Of a DNA stretch of 64,000 nucleotides, positions 35,578 through 44,592 are shown piece by piece. Origin of the DNA: Terrimicrobium sacchariphilum. GTDB lineage: Bacteria > Verrucomicrobiota > Verrucomicrobiia > Chthoniobacterales > Terrimicrobiaceae. The translations under genes and the position numbers were made by a program. Below the pieces are notes generated by a model. It saw only the letters and a program-made list of their open reading frames with translations. It made no database searches and was not told where the DNA came from. Within the stretch, counting starts at the first letter, position 1. Every line of letters starts with the position of its first letter. The stretch spans positions 3,658,001 to 3,722,000 of the forward strand of contig NZ_BDCO01000002.1 of assembly GCF_001613545.1 (NCBI RefSeq), read 5' to 3'.

Positions 35578-36595
35578 GCGCAGGCTGCGGCGTTGCCGCC
35601 TCTGCGGGAGCGGCTTCCGTCGACGCAGCGGGGGCTGGCTTGAGGATTTCCCGCAACTTGATGACCCACTTCGAGAAATCCGGGTGCTGCGGATACGTCT
35701 TCACCAGGATGTAGATATCATTCGCAGCCCGGTTCGTTTGTCCGAGCAGGATCATGTCATTGGCACGCGAAAAAATCATCTTCGGCCGCACCATGGTATT
35801 GAAATCGGCTGCCAGGAAATCGAGCCGTCCCGAGGTCGCGCGATCGGCCAGCACCTTCATCTCAAGATCCCAGGTTTGGATGAGGGCCGGATCTTTCACG
35901 GTACGCATGACCGAGCGAACGTTCTTTTCCAGGATTCCCGCGAGGTTCCCCGGTGTAAGCTCCCAGCCATCGCTCTTGGGTAGCCACTGCTGGAGACGAA
36001 GCCAGCGGGTGAAGACTCCATCGGAGATGGACTTGTCGAGGAGATCCTTCTTGGCGTTGAGGGTCTTTTGGGCAATGTCCCGGTCGCGCTGGGCGCGTTC
36101 GTTTGCCGGTTTGTCAGCCTGTTTCTTCTTCAAGTCCTGAAAACTGTCCTCTGTCGGGACCAGATCATTCGCATAGGCCAGCGAGGGAGCGATAAAGAGC
36201 TCTGGCTTGTCCGAGGCGCCACGCTCCAACGACATCACGAGATAGCGCAGGTGGAGAAGGATAACGTTTTGAAAGTCGGTCGAACGCAAAGCATCGCCCA
36301 TACCGGATTTCCACTCCGCGAAAGCGGCTCCCTTGTTGGGTTTGCCCTCAAACTCCACCGCCTCGACGGCATCGGCATAAAGGGCTGCCGCGGCCGAGGG
36401 CGACACAGCGGCCGAACGCAGTTGGGAGATCGCCATTTGTCGCGCAGAGGCCAGCGTCTGCTTCTGCCGCTGCTCGATCATGTCGAGTTCACGGAGGATT
36501 ACATCGGCATTAACCGGAGGAGCATCCTGGGCTCGCGCGACGGGAGTGAGCATCAAACCGGCCGCGAGAAAGCCGGGGAGGAACAGGGGTTTCAT
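35555..36595 (-). CDS. Exported protein of unknown function
   Basis: 346 residues with a Sec signal peptide (MKPLFLPGFLAAGLMLTPVARA before QD). The mature part is mainly helical with charged stretches; motifs such as ARQMAISQLRSAAVSPSAAA, FAEWKSGMG and FLAADFNTMVRPKMIFSRAND do not point to a known family. The C-terminus is Ala/Pro/Thr-rich. Convergent overlap with the acyl-CoA ligase. Probably periplasmic. Confidence 0.7.
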   Translation of the reverse strand: MKPLFLPGFLAAGLMLTPVARAQDAPPVNADVILRELDMIEQRQKQTLASARQMAISQLRSAAVSPSAAAALYADAVEAVEFEGKPNKGAAFAEWKSGMGDALRSTDFQNVILLHLRYLVMSLERGASDKPELFIAPSLAYANDLVPTEDSFQDLKKKQADKPANERAQRDRDIAQKTLNAKKDLLDKSISDGVFTRWLRLQQWLPKSDGWELTPGNLAGILEKNVRSVMRTVKDPALIQTWDLEMKVLADRATSGRLDFLAADFNTMVRPKMIFSRANDMILLGQTNRAANDIYILVKTYPQHPDFSKWVIKLREILKPAPAASTEAAPAEAATPQPAPTPGTNP

Positions 36596-36656
36596 CGAGG
36601 GAAATATTCGCGCCGTCGGGCTTTCGGTCGAGCATTATTGCGCCCTCCCCCGGGGC

Positions 36657-37637
36657 CTACGACCTGCGGAGAGTATGTACCGTAATCTCTGGCCGGCAAT
36701 TATACCGCGCTGCGACGCCACAACTCCCCGTGCCGCGCGATGTATAGCCTTGCAGTCTCCCACAGATCCAGCCACCAGCGACGAGCCAGCGCGGACCGGG
36801 GTAATTGTGCAGAACGGCCCTCCCGCCCGGCAGGCAGATCTGCCCGCCATGGGTGTGTCCGCAAAGCATCAGATCATATCCTGCCGCAGCGGCCTCCCGG
36901 TATGGCTCAGGGCTGTGACTGAGCAGAATGGACGTCTCTCCTACCGGTACGTCTTCACGAGCTTTGCGAAGATCGTGCGTTTGAAAAAAGCTGGGATCAT
37001 CAACCCCGCAAAACCAGATTCTCTGGCCGTGCCGCTCAATCGGGACCGACTCATTAAGCAGCATTGGCAGACCGGCAGACTCGAGAAACGATACCTTCTC
37101 GATAAAATCGTGATTTCCGAGTGTGCCGTATAACGGTCCCTGCAAGGCGCGGATCAATCGCGCCATCAAATCGAGTGAAATATCGTAATCATCCCCGATT
37201 TGATTATGATAATCGCCCGTCAGCACAACGGCATCATACTGGACATCGGCCAGTAGCTCGATGAGCACATCGATCAGCTCGGGCTGAAGATCGCAATGCA
37301 GGTCCGTAAGGTGCAAGAGCCGGAAGCCATCGAAAGCCTCTGGAAGGGAGGTGAGAACCACGTCGCGCTCGACCAATTCGACATCCAGACAATTGCGCCG
37401 CCCACGCTCCTCGGCGCAAAAGAGCCAGAGCACCGAGCGGACGATGGCATTAACGGGAATCACGCTCTCGATACGGAAAATGCCCTTCCCCTGGTGATTT
37501 TTCCGCGCCCAGATGCCTGCCTGGGCAGAGATGCGTTTGCGCAGCATGTCGTGTCCCAAGCGCTGCGAGAGCAAACGGTAGTCCGTATGCCCCGCGGCTT
37601 CCTGCGACGACACCCTTCTCACAAGCCTCATCGACAT
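36657..37637 (-). CDS. Metallophosphoesterase family protein
   Basis: 326 residues from ATG 37637; the frame is open further up but would run opposite the histidine kinase gene. Calcineurin-like dimetal site motifs in order: LLHLTDLHCD, VLTGDYHNQIG, GTLGNHD, ILLSHSPEPY and LCGHTHGGQI. This order fits the YkuE/LpxG-like branch, some members of which act on lipid-linked phosphates. No clear N-terminal anchor (one weak hydrophobic stretch, VRSVLWLF). Divergent from the kinase gene with 99 bases between. Confidence 0.88.
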   Translation of the reverse strand: MSMRLVRRVSSQEAAGHTDYRLLSQRLGHDMLRKRISAQAGIWARKNHQGKGIFRIESVIPVNAIVRSVLWLFCAEERGRRNCLDVELVERDVVLTSLPEAFDGFRLLHLTDLHCDLQPELIDVLIELLADVQYDAVVLTGDYHNQIGDDYDISLDLMARLIRALQGPLYGTLGNHDFIEKVSFLESAGLPMLLNESVPIERHGQRIWFCGVDDPSFFQTHDLRKAREDVPVGETSILLSHSPEPYREAAAAGYDLMLCGHTHGGQICLPGGRAVLHNYPGPRWLVAGGWICGRLQGYTSRGTGSCGVAARYNCRPEITVHTLRRS

Positions 37638-37736
37638 CCCAAACCCTCTCGTTTCACAAGTCCAAACTGAGCACCCGCCGAGCGATTTCCCGCCCGATGT
37701 CTTGCACAACCTCTCCCCGACGGCGAAATAGGGTTC

Positions 37737-39917
37737 ATGCCGTCGGAGAATTCCACCCCTTCCGCAAACGCTGCACCGACAGGGGAGGACTACCACGCCT
37801 CGGACTTGCGAGAGCTGAATCGCCAGTTGGTGGACAGCGAGCAGCGCCTGCGCCTGGCGCTCGAGACCGGCCGCATCGGACTCTGGGTATGGAACTCCTC
37901 GGACGTGGCCAACGCCGGAGACTGGTCGCCGCGACTGCGAGAGATATTCGGCATCCCGCTCACGGCCGAGGTGACACATGATGTGTTTTTGAACTGCGTG
38001 CATCCCGATGACCGCGAGAAAGTCGATGCCGCCGTGATGAACGCCCTCGGCGGCGCCAATGATGGCGAGTACCGCATGGAGTACCGCTCGATCCACCCGC
38101 GGGATGGATCTCTGCACTGGGTCACCGCGCATGGTCAGGCTTTTTTCGACGATCAGAAGCGCCCGATCCGTTTCATCGGCACGGTGATGGATATTACCGA
38201 CCGCAAGGAGGCTGAAGTCGAGCTATCCAGTCTCAACCGCGAGCTGGAGTCGCGCATCGCGGAGCGAACCCGCGAGCTGGAGCTCGCGAATGCCGCTTTG
38301 CTGCGGAGTGAGGATCGGCTGCGACGGGTCATCGACACGATCCCCGGGCTCGTCTTCACCAGTTCGCCGGAAGGCTCTTTTGATTACCTGAACAAGCGCT
38401 GGCTCGACTATACCGGCATGTCGCTCGAGGACTCCACCGGCTGGGGCTGGCAGGTCGCCATCCACCCGGACGACCTTCCCGGCCTGACGCGATACTGGAA
38501 AGCACTGCTCCAGGCCGGGGTGCCGGGAAAATACGAGTCTCGCATGCGCGGGGCCGACGGCCAGTATCGCTGGTTTCTTTCCCGCGCGGTTCCCTATCGG
38601 AATGAGACAGGCGAGATCGTCAAGTGGTACGGCACCAAGGTGGATATCGAAGGGCACCGCGCATCAATGCGCCTCCTTCGCAATCAGTTCGACGCGATCA
38701 CAGACCTGCTGGACTCCCTTTCCACCGAAGGGGATTCGGAAAAGCTCGTTGAGCACGTAGCCCGGGTTATTCGGGACCAGACTGCTTCCGACGTGCTGAC
38801 CTTCTGGATTCGTAATGACGCCGGAGTGATCGACCGCATGGGGATATTCAGCGACAACCGCCTTCAGTTTCCCGCGGAGTCCGCCTCGGCAGACCAGATC
38901 GCCGCACTCCGTGCGTTGGGACATCCGGTGTGGAATCGCTTTTTTGAAACCTGCGTCGATTGCGTCGAACTCGACTTCGCCAGTGATCCGCCCATGGTGC
39001 GGATCGCAGGGAGCCCGGGGACAAACTGGATGCCTGCACTCGGATGTCCGCCAACACCCGCCCTACTGGAAGATTATCTGCGAAAGGTAAAAGAATCCGG
39101 CACCCTGACCGCCGTGACGGTACCCATGCCGATCAGCGGAAGCTTCGGCGGCATGGTCAGCGCACGGTTCCGCACACACCGCACCTTCCGCGATGAGGAA
39201 CTCGAGCTTTTGAAGACGCTCGCCCAGCAGGCCATGCTCACCATCGAGATGATGCGACTGGCTCGTATCGGTCGGCAATCCGCCGTCATCTCGGAGCGCA
39301 ACCGACTCGCCCGCGAGATCCACGATACGCTCGCTCAAGGGTTGACGGGCGTCATCGTTCAACTGGAAGCCGCCGAGGACGCCCGTTCGCAAGAACTGGA
39401 TGCGGAAGCCGGAGCCCACATTGCCCGCGCCCGGGAGTTGGCGGCGGAAAGCCTCAAGGAAGCGCGCCGCTCCGTCCACGCCATCCGCCCCGAGGCTCTC
39501 AGCCGGATGGATCTCTGTGCAGCCCTGGCCGACCTCATCGAAAAGGCCACATCACGAACCTCGGTACGCGGTTCCGTATCCGTGGAAGGCGACTCCCGCC
39601 CGCTCCCAAAAAGCTGGGAGGACAATCTCCTCCGCATCGCCCAGGAAGCCCTCACCAATGTCCTGCGCCATTCGCGAGCCACCGAGTTTCACGCGAAACT
39701 CGCGTTCGCCAGCGGTTCACTGCAACTCGCACTCTCCGACAACGGCCAGGGTTTCGACCCGACTCAGAAACCGGATGGCTTCGGCCTGCGCGGAATGCGC
39801 GAACGCGTCGAGGCCATGGACGGCTCATTGACAGTCGAAAGCCATCCCGGCACAGGAACCCGTATCGCCGTAGTGCTCACCCTACCCTCTCCCACTGATG
39901 AAAACCGAATCGCCTGA
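37737..39917 (+). CDS. PAS-PAS-GAF sensor histidine kinase (NarL-type partner)
   Basis: 726 residues. Two PAS domains with PAC motifs (about 40-160 and 195-325; PIRFIGTVMDITDRKEAE ends the first), a GAF-like domain (about 335-515), HisKA_3 with the phosphorylated His at about 529 (AREIHDTLAQGL) and a HATPase domain (ALTNVLRHSRA, LSDNGQGFDP, FGLRGMRERV). No membrane segment, so it senses a cytoplasmic signal. The response-regulator gene overlaps its 3' end by 20 bases, making a cognate pair almost certain. Confidence 0.95.
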   Translation: MPSENSTPSANAAPTGEDYHASDLRELNRQLVDSEQRLRLALETGRIGLWVWNSSDVANAGDWSPRLREIFGIPLTAEVTHDVFLNCVHPDDREKVDAAVMNALGGANDGEYRMEYRSIHPRDGSLHWVTAHGQAFFDDQKRPIRFIGTVMDITDRKEAEVELSSLNRELESRIAERTRELELANAALLRSEDRLRRVIDTIPGLVFTSSPEGSFDYLNKRWLDYTGMSLEDSTGWGWQVAIHPDDLPGLTRYWKALLQAGVPGKYESRMRGADGQYRWFLSRAVPYRNETGEIVKWYGTKVDIEGHRASMRLLRNQFDAITDLLDSLSTEGDSEKLVEHVARVIRDQTASDVLTFWIRNDAGVIDRMGIFSDNRLQFPAESASADQIAALRALGHPVWNRFFETCVDCVELDFASDPPMVRIAGSPGTNWMPALGCPPTPALLEDYLRKVKESGTLTAVTVPMPISGSFGGMVSARFRTHRTFRDEELELLKTLAQQAMLTIEMMRLARIGRQSAVISERNRLAREIHDTLAQGLTGVIVQLEAAEDARSQELDAEAGAHIARARELAAESLKEARRSVHAIRPEALSRMDLCAALADLIEKATSRTSVRGSVSVEGDSRPLPKSWEDNLLRIAQEALTNVLRHSRATEFHAKLAFASGSLQLALSDNGQGFDPTQKPDGFGLRGMRERVEAMDGSLTVESHPGTGTRIAVVLTLPSPTDENRIA

Positions 39918-40533
39918 GCGCATCCACATCCTGATCGCCGACGATCATTTTACCGTACTCGAAGGGCTGGCCGCCATCATCGCCCGACAGCCCGATATGC
40001 AGGTCACCGGACAGGCGGGCGACGGCGAAGAAGCGCTCGCCCTTTGGAAGACGACGCAGCCCGACATCTGCCTGCTGGACCTGCGCATGCCGAAGCTCGA
40101 CGGCGTGACGGTCACCGAGTCCATCCGCGCCCTCGATCACTCGGCCCGGGTCATCGTTCTCACCACCTACGACACCGACAACGACATCCTCCGCGCGATC
40201 CGTGCCGGAGCCAAGGCCTACCTGCTCAAGGATTCCCGGCGCGAGGATCTCCTCGACTGCATCCGGCGGGTCTATCGCGGCGAAACGTTCATCACCCCCA
40301 CGCTGGTCGAGAAACTCGCCAGCGGCCTGAGCGTGGAACCGCTCACCGGGCGCGAACTGGACGTCCTCACCCTCCTCGCCTCCGGCCTGAGCAACAAGGA
40401 AATCGGCACCCGGCTTTGCATTACGGAGACGACAGTGAAATCCCACCTCCGGGCCATCTTCAGCAAGCTGAACGTCCTGAGCCGCACCGAGGCGGTCACC
40501 GCCGCCAACAAGCGTGGGCTCATTCAGATTTAG
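39898..40533 (+). CDS. NarL/FixJ-type response regulator
   Basis: 211 residues. Receiver domain with acidic pocket (IADDHF) and phosphoacceptor D61 in CLLDLRMPKLDG, plus the conserved Thr and Lys (VLTTYD, AYLLKD). C-terminal LuxR-type helix-turn-helix: LTGRELDVLTLLASGLSNKEIG and TVKSHLRAIFSKLNV. Activated by the kinase gene it overlaps. Likely controls nearby genes; the hydrolase set that starts 124 bases downstream is a candidate target (inference). Confidence 0.96.
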   Translation: MKTESPERIHILIADDHFTVLEGLAAIIARQPDMQVTGQAGDGEEALALWKTTQPDICLLDLRMPKLDGVTVTESIRALDHSARVIVLTTYDTDNDILRAIRAGAKAYLLKDSRREDLLDCIRRVYRGETFITPTLVEKLASGLSVEPLTGRELDVLTLLASGLSNKEIGTRLCITETTVKSHLRAIFSKLNVLSRTEAVTAANKRGLIQI

Positions 40534-40576
40534 GCAGGCGGAACGACGGGAGCTCATCCGGGAGGTTGGGCGGCAT

Positions 40577-40594
40577 CTCCTTCTTCCGAAGGAG
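40577..40594. repeat. Small perfect hairpin in front of the isochorismatase-type gene
   Basis: CTCCTTC (40577-40583) and GAAGGAG (40588-40594) with loop TTCC. It contains an AAGGAGG string, but the next start codon is over 30 bases away, so it is not that gene's ribosome site. No T run follows. Confidence 0.35.
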
Positions 40595-40656
40595 GAAAAG
40601 TTCACCGGCTCGGGCAATAGAAATACATGGCTGTCAGGGACTACGGTTCCCGGACC

Positions 40657-41334
40657 ATGAGCCATTATCACAAGCTTTATACTGCTGAAGACAGCGCCGT
40701 CGTCTTCATCGATCATCAACCCCAGATGACCTTCGGTGTGTCCAATATCGACCGTGCTACGCTGATCAACAACGTCACCCTCCTCGCCAAGGTCGCGAAG
40801 GAATTCAACGTCCCCGCCGTGATCACGGCAGTGGAGACCGAGTCTTTCAGCGGCTACGTCTGGCCTCAGCTCCTGGATGTGTTTCCGGGACAGCAAGTGG
40901 TCGAACGCACATCGATGAACTCGTGGGATGACGAGGGCTTCCGCGCCGCGATCAAAGCCACGGGCCGCAAAAACATCATCATGACCGGCCTCTGGACGGA
41001 AGTTTGCGTGACCTGGCCGACCATCGAGATGCTTGGGGAAGGCTATAACATTTATGTCGTCGAGGATTGTTGCGGAGCCACGTCATCCGCAGCTCAGGAA
41101 GCCGCTCTTTCCCGCATGGTGCAGGCGGGCGCGGTGCGCGTCACCACCATGCCCGCTCTGCTCGAGTGGCAGCGCGACTGGGCGCGTCGCGATCATTACA
41201 ACAACCTGATGGGCATCATCAAAAACCAGGGCGGCGCGTATGGCGTCGGCGTCGAGTACGCCTACACCATGGTGCATCACGCCCCGCAGTCGGCGATCCA
41301 GCCGCAAGTCGTCGCTCCGAAGGCTGCCCACTAG
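40657..41334 (+). CDS. Isochorismatase-family hydrolase, YcaC-like
   Basis: 225 residues from ATG 40657, where the YcaC-type N-terminus MSHYHKLYTAEDSAVVFID begins; ATG 40627 would add ten residues. Catalytic Asp D19 (FIDHQ) and nucleophilic cysteine C117 (GLWTEVCVTW) are present. Members form large octameric rings; their natural substrates are mostly unknown. First gene of a + strand set with an ABM protein, an amidohydrolase and a haloperoxidase-like hydrolase. Confidence 0.9.
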   Translation: MSHYHKLYTAEDSAVVFIDHQPQMTFGVSNIDRATLINNVTLLAKVAKEFNVPAVITAVETESFSGYVWPQLLDVFPGQQVVERTSMNSWDDEGFRAAIKATGRKNIIMTGLWTEVCVTWPTIEMLGEGYNIYVVEDCCGATSSAAQEAALSRMVQAGAVRVTTMPALLEWQRDWARRDHYNNLMGIIKNQGGAYGVGVEYAYTMVHHAPQSAIQPQVVAPKAAH

Positions 41335-41346
41335 GTTCGCCACCTC

Positions 41347-41898
41347 ATGGGTGAGACGATCCATATCGCAATCACCCGGCGCGTTCGAAGGTCGCATCTC
41401 GCCGACTTCGAACGCGCCCTGGCGGACTTTGCCAGCCGCTCCCTCGCGGAGCAGGGGATGACCGGGGTGCACATCCTGCACCCTGCGCCGGACTCCGGCT
41501 CGACCGAGTACGGCATCCTGCGTTCCTTCCAGAGCGCGCGGGATCTGGAGACCTTTTACCATTCGACGCTCTATCGCGATTGGGTCGAGCGCATCCAGCC
41601 GATGGTGGAGGGCGAGCCTCAAATCCGGCATCTCTCCGGGCTTGAGGCATGGTTCCGCGAAGGCCACCACATGCCGCCGCGATGGAAGATGGCGGTCCTC
41701 ACCTTCCTGGCGGTCTGGCCGGTCAGCATCATCGTCCCCGCACTGCTTCGGCCCTTCATTCTCTCCCTCCACTTCATCCTTCAGGCCGGGCTGGTCTCAG
41801 CCGGGATCGTGATCGTCCTCACCTGGGTCGCCATGCCGCTCCTCGTGAAGCTCTCCCACCCCTGGCTGCACCCCGCCTCCAACAAACCCACGCCATGA
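41347..41898 (+). CDS. ABM-domain protein with two membrane helices
   Basis: 183 residues. The first 100 or so form an antibiotic-biosynthesis-monooxygenase-like ferredoxin fold (ITRRVRRSHLADFERAL, GTE-like STEYGILRSFQS, FYHSTLYRDWVERI). Two hydrophobic helices follow (about 115-135 and 145-168), giving the layout of small membrane ABM proteins. Activity unproven for this type. Its stop overlaps the amidohydrolase start. Confidence 0.82.
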   Translation: MGETIHIAITRRVRRSHLADFERALADFASRSLAEQGMTGVHILHPAPDSGSTEYGILRSFQSARDLETFYHSTLYRDWVERIQPMVEGEPQIRHLSGLEAWFREGHHMPPRWKMAVLTFLAVWPVSIIVPALLRPFILSLHFILQAGLVSAGIVIVLTWVAMPLLVKLSHPWLHPASNKPTP

Positions 41899-43736
41899 CT
41901 ATCCAACCTGACCTCATTCTCGAAAACGGACGCATCTCCACCCTAGATCCCGCCCGACCCGAGGCCACCAGCGTCGCTGTGGCAGGCGGAAGGATCGTCG
42001 GTGTGGGCGACGGCTCCGACTTTCCCCGCGACGCATCCACACAGGTGATCGACCTGCGCGGTCGCCGCGTGATTCCTGGGCTCTACGACTCCCACCTCCA
42101 CGTCATCCGAGGCGGACTGAATTACAACATGGAGCTCCGCTGGGAGGGCGTTCCCTCGGTGTCCATCGCCCTTGCCATGCTCCGCGACCAGGCCGAGCGC
42201 ACTCCGGCTCCGCAATGGGTGCGCGTCGTGGGTGGGTGGACCGAGTTTCAATTCGCCGAGCGCCGCATGCCGACGCTGGAGGAAATCAACGCCGCTGCAC
42301 CCGATACGCCGGTCTTCATCCTCCACCTCTACTGCCGTGCCATGCTCAACCAGGCCGCCCTTCGAGCCTGCGGCTATACGAAGGACACGCCGAACCCGCC
42401 TGGGGGAGAAATCGTCCGTGACAAGGCCGGTAATCCCACCGGCATGCTCATCGCGCGGCCCAACGCCATGATCCTGTACGCCACCCTGGCAAAGGGTCCC
42501 AAGCTCCCGGCCGAGTACCAGTACAACTCGACCCGCCACTTCATGCGCGAGCTGAACCGCCTCGGACTCACCGGAGTCTGTGATGCCGGCGGGGGTTTTC
42601 AGAATTACCCGGAGGATTACGAGATCATCCAGCAACTCCACCAGCGGGGAGAGATGACGCTGCGCATCGCGTACAATCTCTTCACCCAAAAACCCGGAGG
42701 CGAACTAGAGGACTTTGTCCGCTGGTCCAACATCATCAAGCCCGACCAGGGCGACGACATGTTCCGCTGCAATGGCGCGGGCGAGATGCTGGTCTTCTCC
42801 GCCGCCGATTTCGAGGACTTTCTGGAGCCCCGTCCCGACCTGGACGGAAAGCTGGAGGAACAACTCGAGAAGGTCGTCTCCTTCCTGGCGGAAAACCGCT
42901 GGCCCTTCCGGCTGCACGCCACCTATGAGGAATCCATCAGCCGGTTTCTCAATGTCTTCGAGCGGGTCAACCGGCATGCGCCCCTGGAGGGGCTGCACTG
43001 GTTTTTCGATCACTGCGAAACGATCTCCGACCGCAACATCGAGCGGGTCAAGGCGCTCGGCGGTGGCATCGCGATCCAGCATCGCATGGCCTTCCAGGGC
43101 GAGTATTTCGTCGACCGCTACGGTGCCAAGGCCGCGGAGCGCACCCCGCCGGTCCGACGCATGCTGGAAATGGGCGTACCCGTGGGCGCAGGCACCGATG
43201 CGACCCGCGTGGCGAGCTACAATCCTTTCGTCTCGCTCTACTGGCTAACGACCGGTCGGACCCTCGGCGGGTTCTCGCTTTACCCGGAAAAGGCGCTCCT
43301 TTCCCGCGAGGAGGCCCTGCGCCTTTACACCAGCGGAAGCGCCTGGATGTCTCGGCAGGAAACAGATCGGGGTACCATCGCACCGGGTCAGCTGGCGGAC
43401 TTTGCCGTGCTCTCCGACGACTATTTCTCCATCCCGGACGAGGAAATCAAATCCCTGGAATCCGTGCTCACCATTCTCGGCGGCAAGCCGGTCTACGGGG
43501 CGGAGGAATTCACCCCCCTCGATCCCGGCGTGCCGCCTGCCATGCCGGACTGGTCGCCCGTCAGCCGCTACCCCGGGTGCTGGAAGGCCGAAAACACCAG
43601 CCACCTGCATCACGCCTCCTGCGGATGCAGCCATCACGTCACCGCCAAACCGCAGCCCAACCCGTTCAACATCCCCCGGTGGATGCTTGGCCCTCGCGGC
43701 CTGATGGACGGCGGATGCGAATGCTTCGCCTTTTAA
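41895..43736 (+). CDS. Amidohydrolase family protein (YtcJ-like)
   Basis: 613 residues from ATG 41895, overlapping the preceding stop. Amidohydrolase-3 type TIM barrel: [10 protein letters not shown] and GGRIVGVG (N-terminal beta part), the metal motif [10 protein letters not shown] near residue 62, [13 protein letters not shown] and the late Asp in [15 protein letters not shown]. The C-terminal 80 residues are unusual: Cys/His-rich ([14 protein letters not shown]) and preceded by Trp/Pro-rich sequence. Substrate not predictable. Confidence 0.9.
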   Translation: MTIQPDLILENGRISTLDPARPEATSVAVAGGRIVGVGDGSDFPRDASTQVIDLRGRRVIPGLYDSHLHVIRGGLNYNMELRWEGVPSVSIALAMLRDQAERTPAPQWVRVVGGWTEFQFAERRMPTLEEINAAAPDTPVFILHLYCRAMLNQAALRACGYTKDTPNPPGGEIVRDKAGNPTGMLIARPNAMILYATLAKGPKLPAEYQYNSTRHFMRELNRLGLTGVCDAGGGFQNYPEDYEIIQQLHQRGEMTLRIAYNLFTQKPGGELEDFVRWSNIIKPDQGDDMFRCNGAGEMLVFSAADFEDFLEPRPDLDGKLEEQLEKVVSFLAENRWPFRLHATYEESISRFLNVFERVNRHAPLEGLHWFFDHCETISDRNIERVKALGGGIAIQHRMAFQGEYFVDRYGAKAAERTPPVRRMLEMGVPVGAGTDATRVASYNPFVSLYWLTTGRTLGGFSLYPEKALLSREEALRLYTSGSAWMSRQETDRGTIAPGQLADFAVLSDDYFSIPDEEIKSLESVLTILGGKPVYGAEEFTPLDPGVPPAMPDWSPVSRYPGCWKAENTSHLHHASCGCSHHVTAKPQPNPFNIPRWMLGPRGLMDGGCECFAF

Positions 43737-43746
43737 TCATAAACCC

Positions 43747-44592
43747 ATGAGCACACATAAAATCACCGTCGGTCAGGAAGGATCGTCACCGATTGAAATC
43801 TTTTACAAGGACTGGGGCTCAAGCTCCGGCCGCCCCATCGTCTTTTCCCATGGCTGGCCGCTGAATTCCGACGCCTGGGATGAACAGCTTCTCTTCTTCG
43901 GCGAAAAGGGCTTTCGCGCCGTCGCCCATGATCGCCGTGGCCATGGCCGATCCAGCCAGACCTGGACCGGCAATGATATGGACACCTACGCCGACGATCT
44001 CGCCAAGGTGCTCGATACGCTCGACCTGAAGGACGTCGTCCTCATCGGACACTCCACCGGCGGAGGCGAGGTAACCCGCTATGTCGCCCGGCACGGAACC
44101 TCCCGCGTCTCGAAGCTCGTCCTCGTGGGGGCCGTCACGCCCTGCATGTTGCAGAGCGACACCAATCCCCAAGGCCTGCCTATGGAGGTTTTTGACAGCA
44201 CCCGCGACGGAGTGCGGGCAGATCGGTCCAAGTTCTTTCTGGACCTCACGATGCCCTTCTACAACTACAACCGCCCCGGCGCGAATGTGTCCGAAGGTGT
44301 CCGTCAGGCCTTCTGGGTGCAAGGCATGCACGCCGGGCTGAAATCCGCCCTCGACTGCATCAAGGCGTTCTCGGAAACCGACTTCACAGACGACCTCAAG
44401 AAAATCGACATCCCGGTGCTCATCTGCCACGGCGAGGATGATCAGATCGTCCCGGTCGATATTTCCGCCAAGGCCGCCGCCAAGGTGCTGAAGCATCCCA
44501 CCCTCAAACTTTATCCCGGGGGTTCACATGGCCTAGCTGTCACGGAACGCGATGCCTTCCATCGCGACCTCCTGGAGTTCATCCAAAGCTGA
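43747..44592 (+). CDS. Alpha/beta hydrolase, cofactor-free haloperoxidase-like
   Basis: 281 residues. Catalytic triad S103 ([10 protein letters not shown] nucleophile elbow), D232 ([10 protein letters not shown]) and H261 (GGSHGLAVT). The oxyanion motif SHGWPLN and RRGHGRSS fit the non-heme chloroperoxidase group, enzymes that form peracids from acetate and peroxide or act as esterases. Cytoplasmic. Eleven bases after the amidohydrolase, so same operon. Confidence 0.92.
   Translation: MSTHKITVGQEGSSPIEIFYKDWGSSSGRPIVFSHGWPLNSDAWDEQLLFFGEKGFRAVAHDRRGHGRSSQTWTGNDMDTYADDLAKVLDTLDLKDVVLIGHSTGGGEVTRYVARHGTSRVSKLVLVGAVTPCMLQSDTNPQGLPMEVFDSTRDGVRADRSKFFLDLTMPFYNYNRPGANVSEGVRQAFWVQGMHAGLKSALDCIKAFSETDFTDDLKKIDIPVLICHGEDDQIVPVDISAKAAAKVLKHPTLKLYPGGSHGLAVTERDAFHRDLLEFIQS

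Noticed and set aside
37638-38132. Extension of the metallophosphoesterase frame upstream
   Set aside because: It lies opposite the histidine kinase N-terminus and has no family similarity.
40589-40595. AAGGAGG as a ribosome site for the isochorismatase-family gene
   Set aside because: The nearest in-frame starts are 32 and 62 bases away and the string is in a hairpin.
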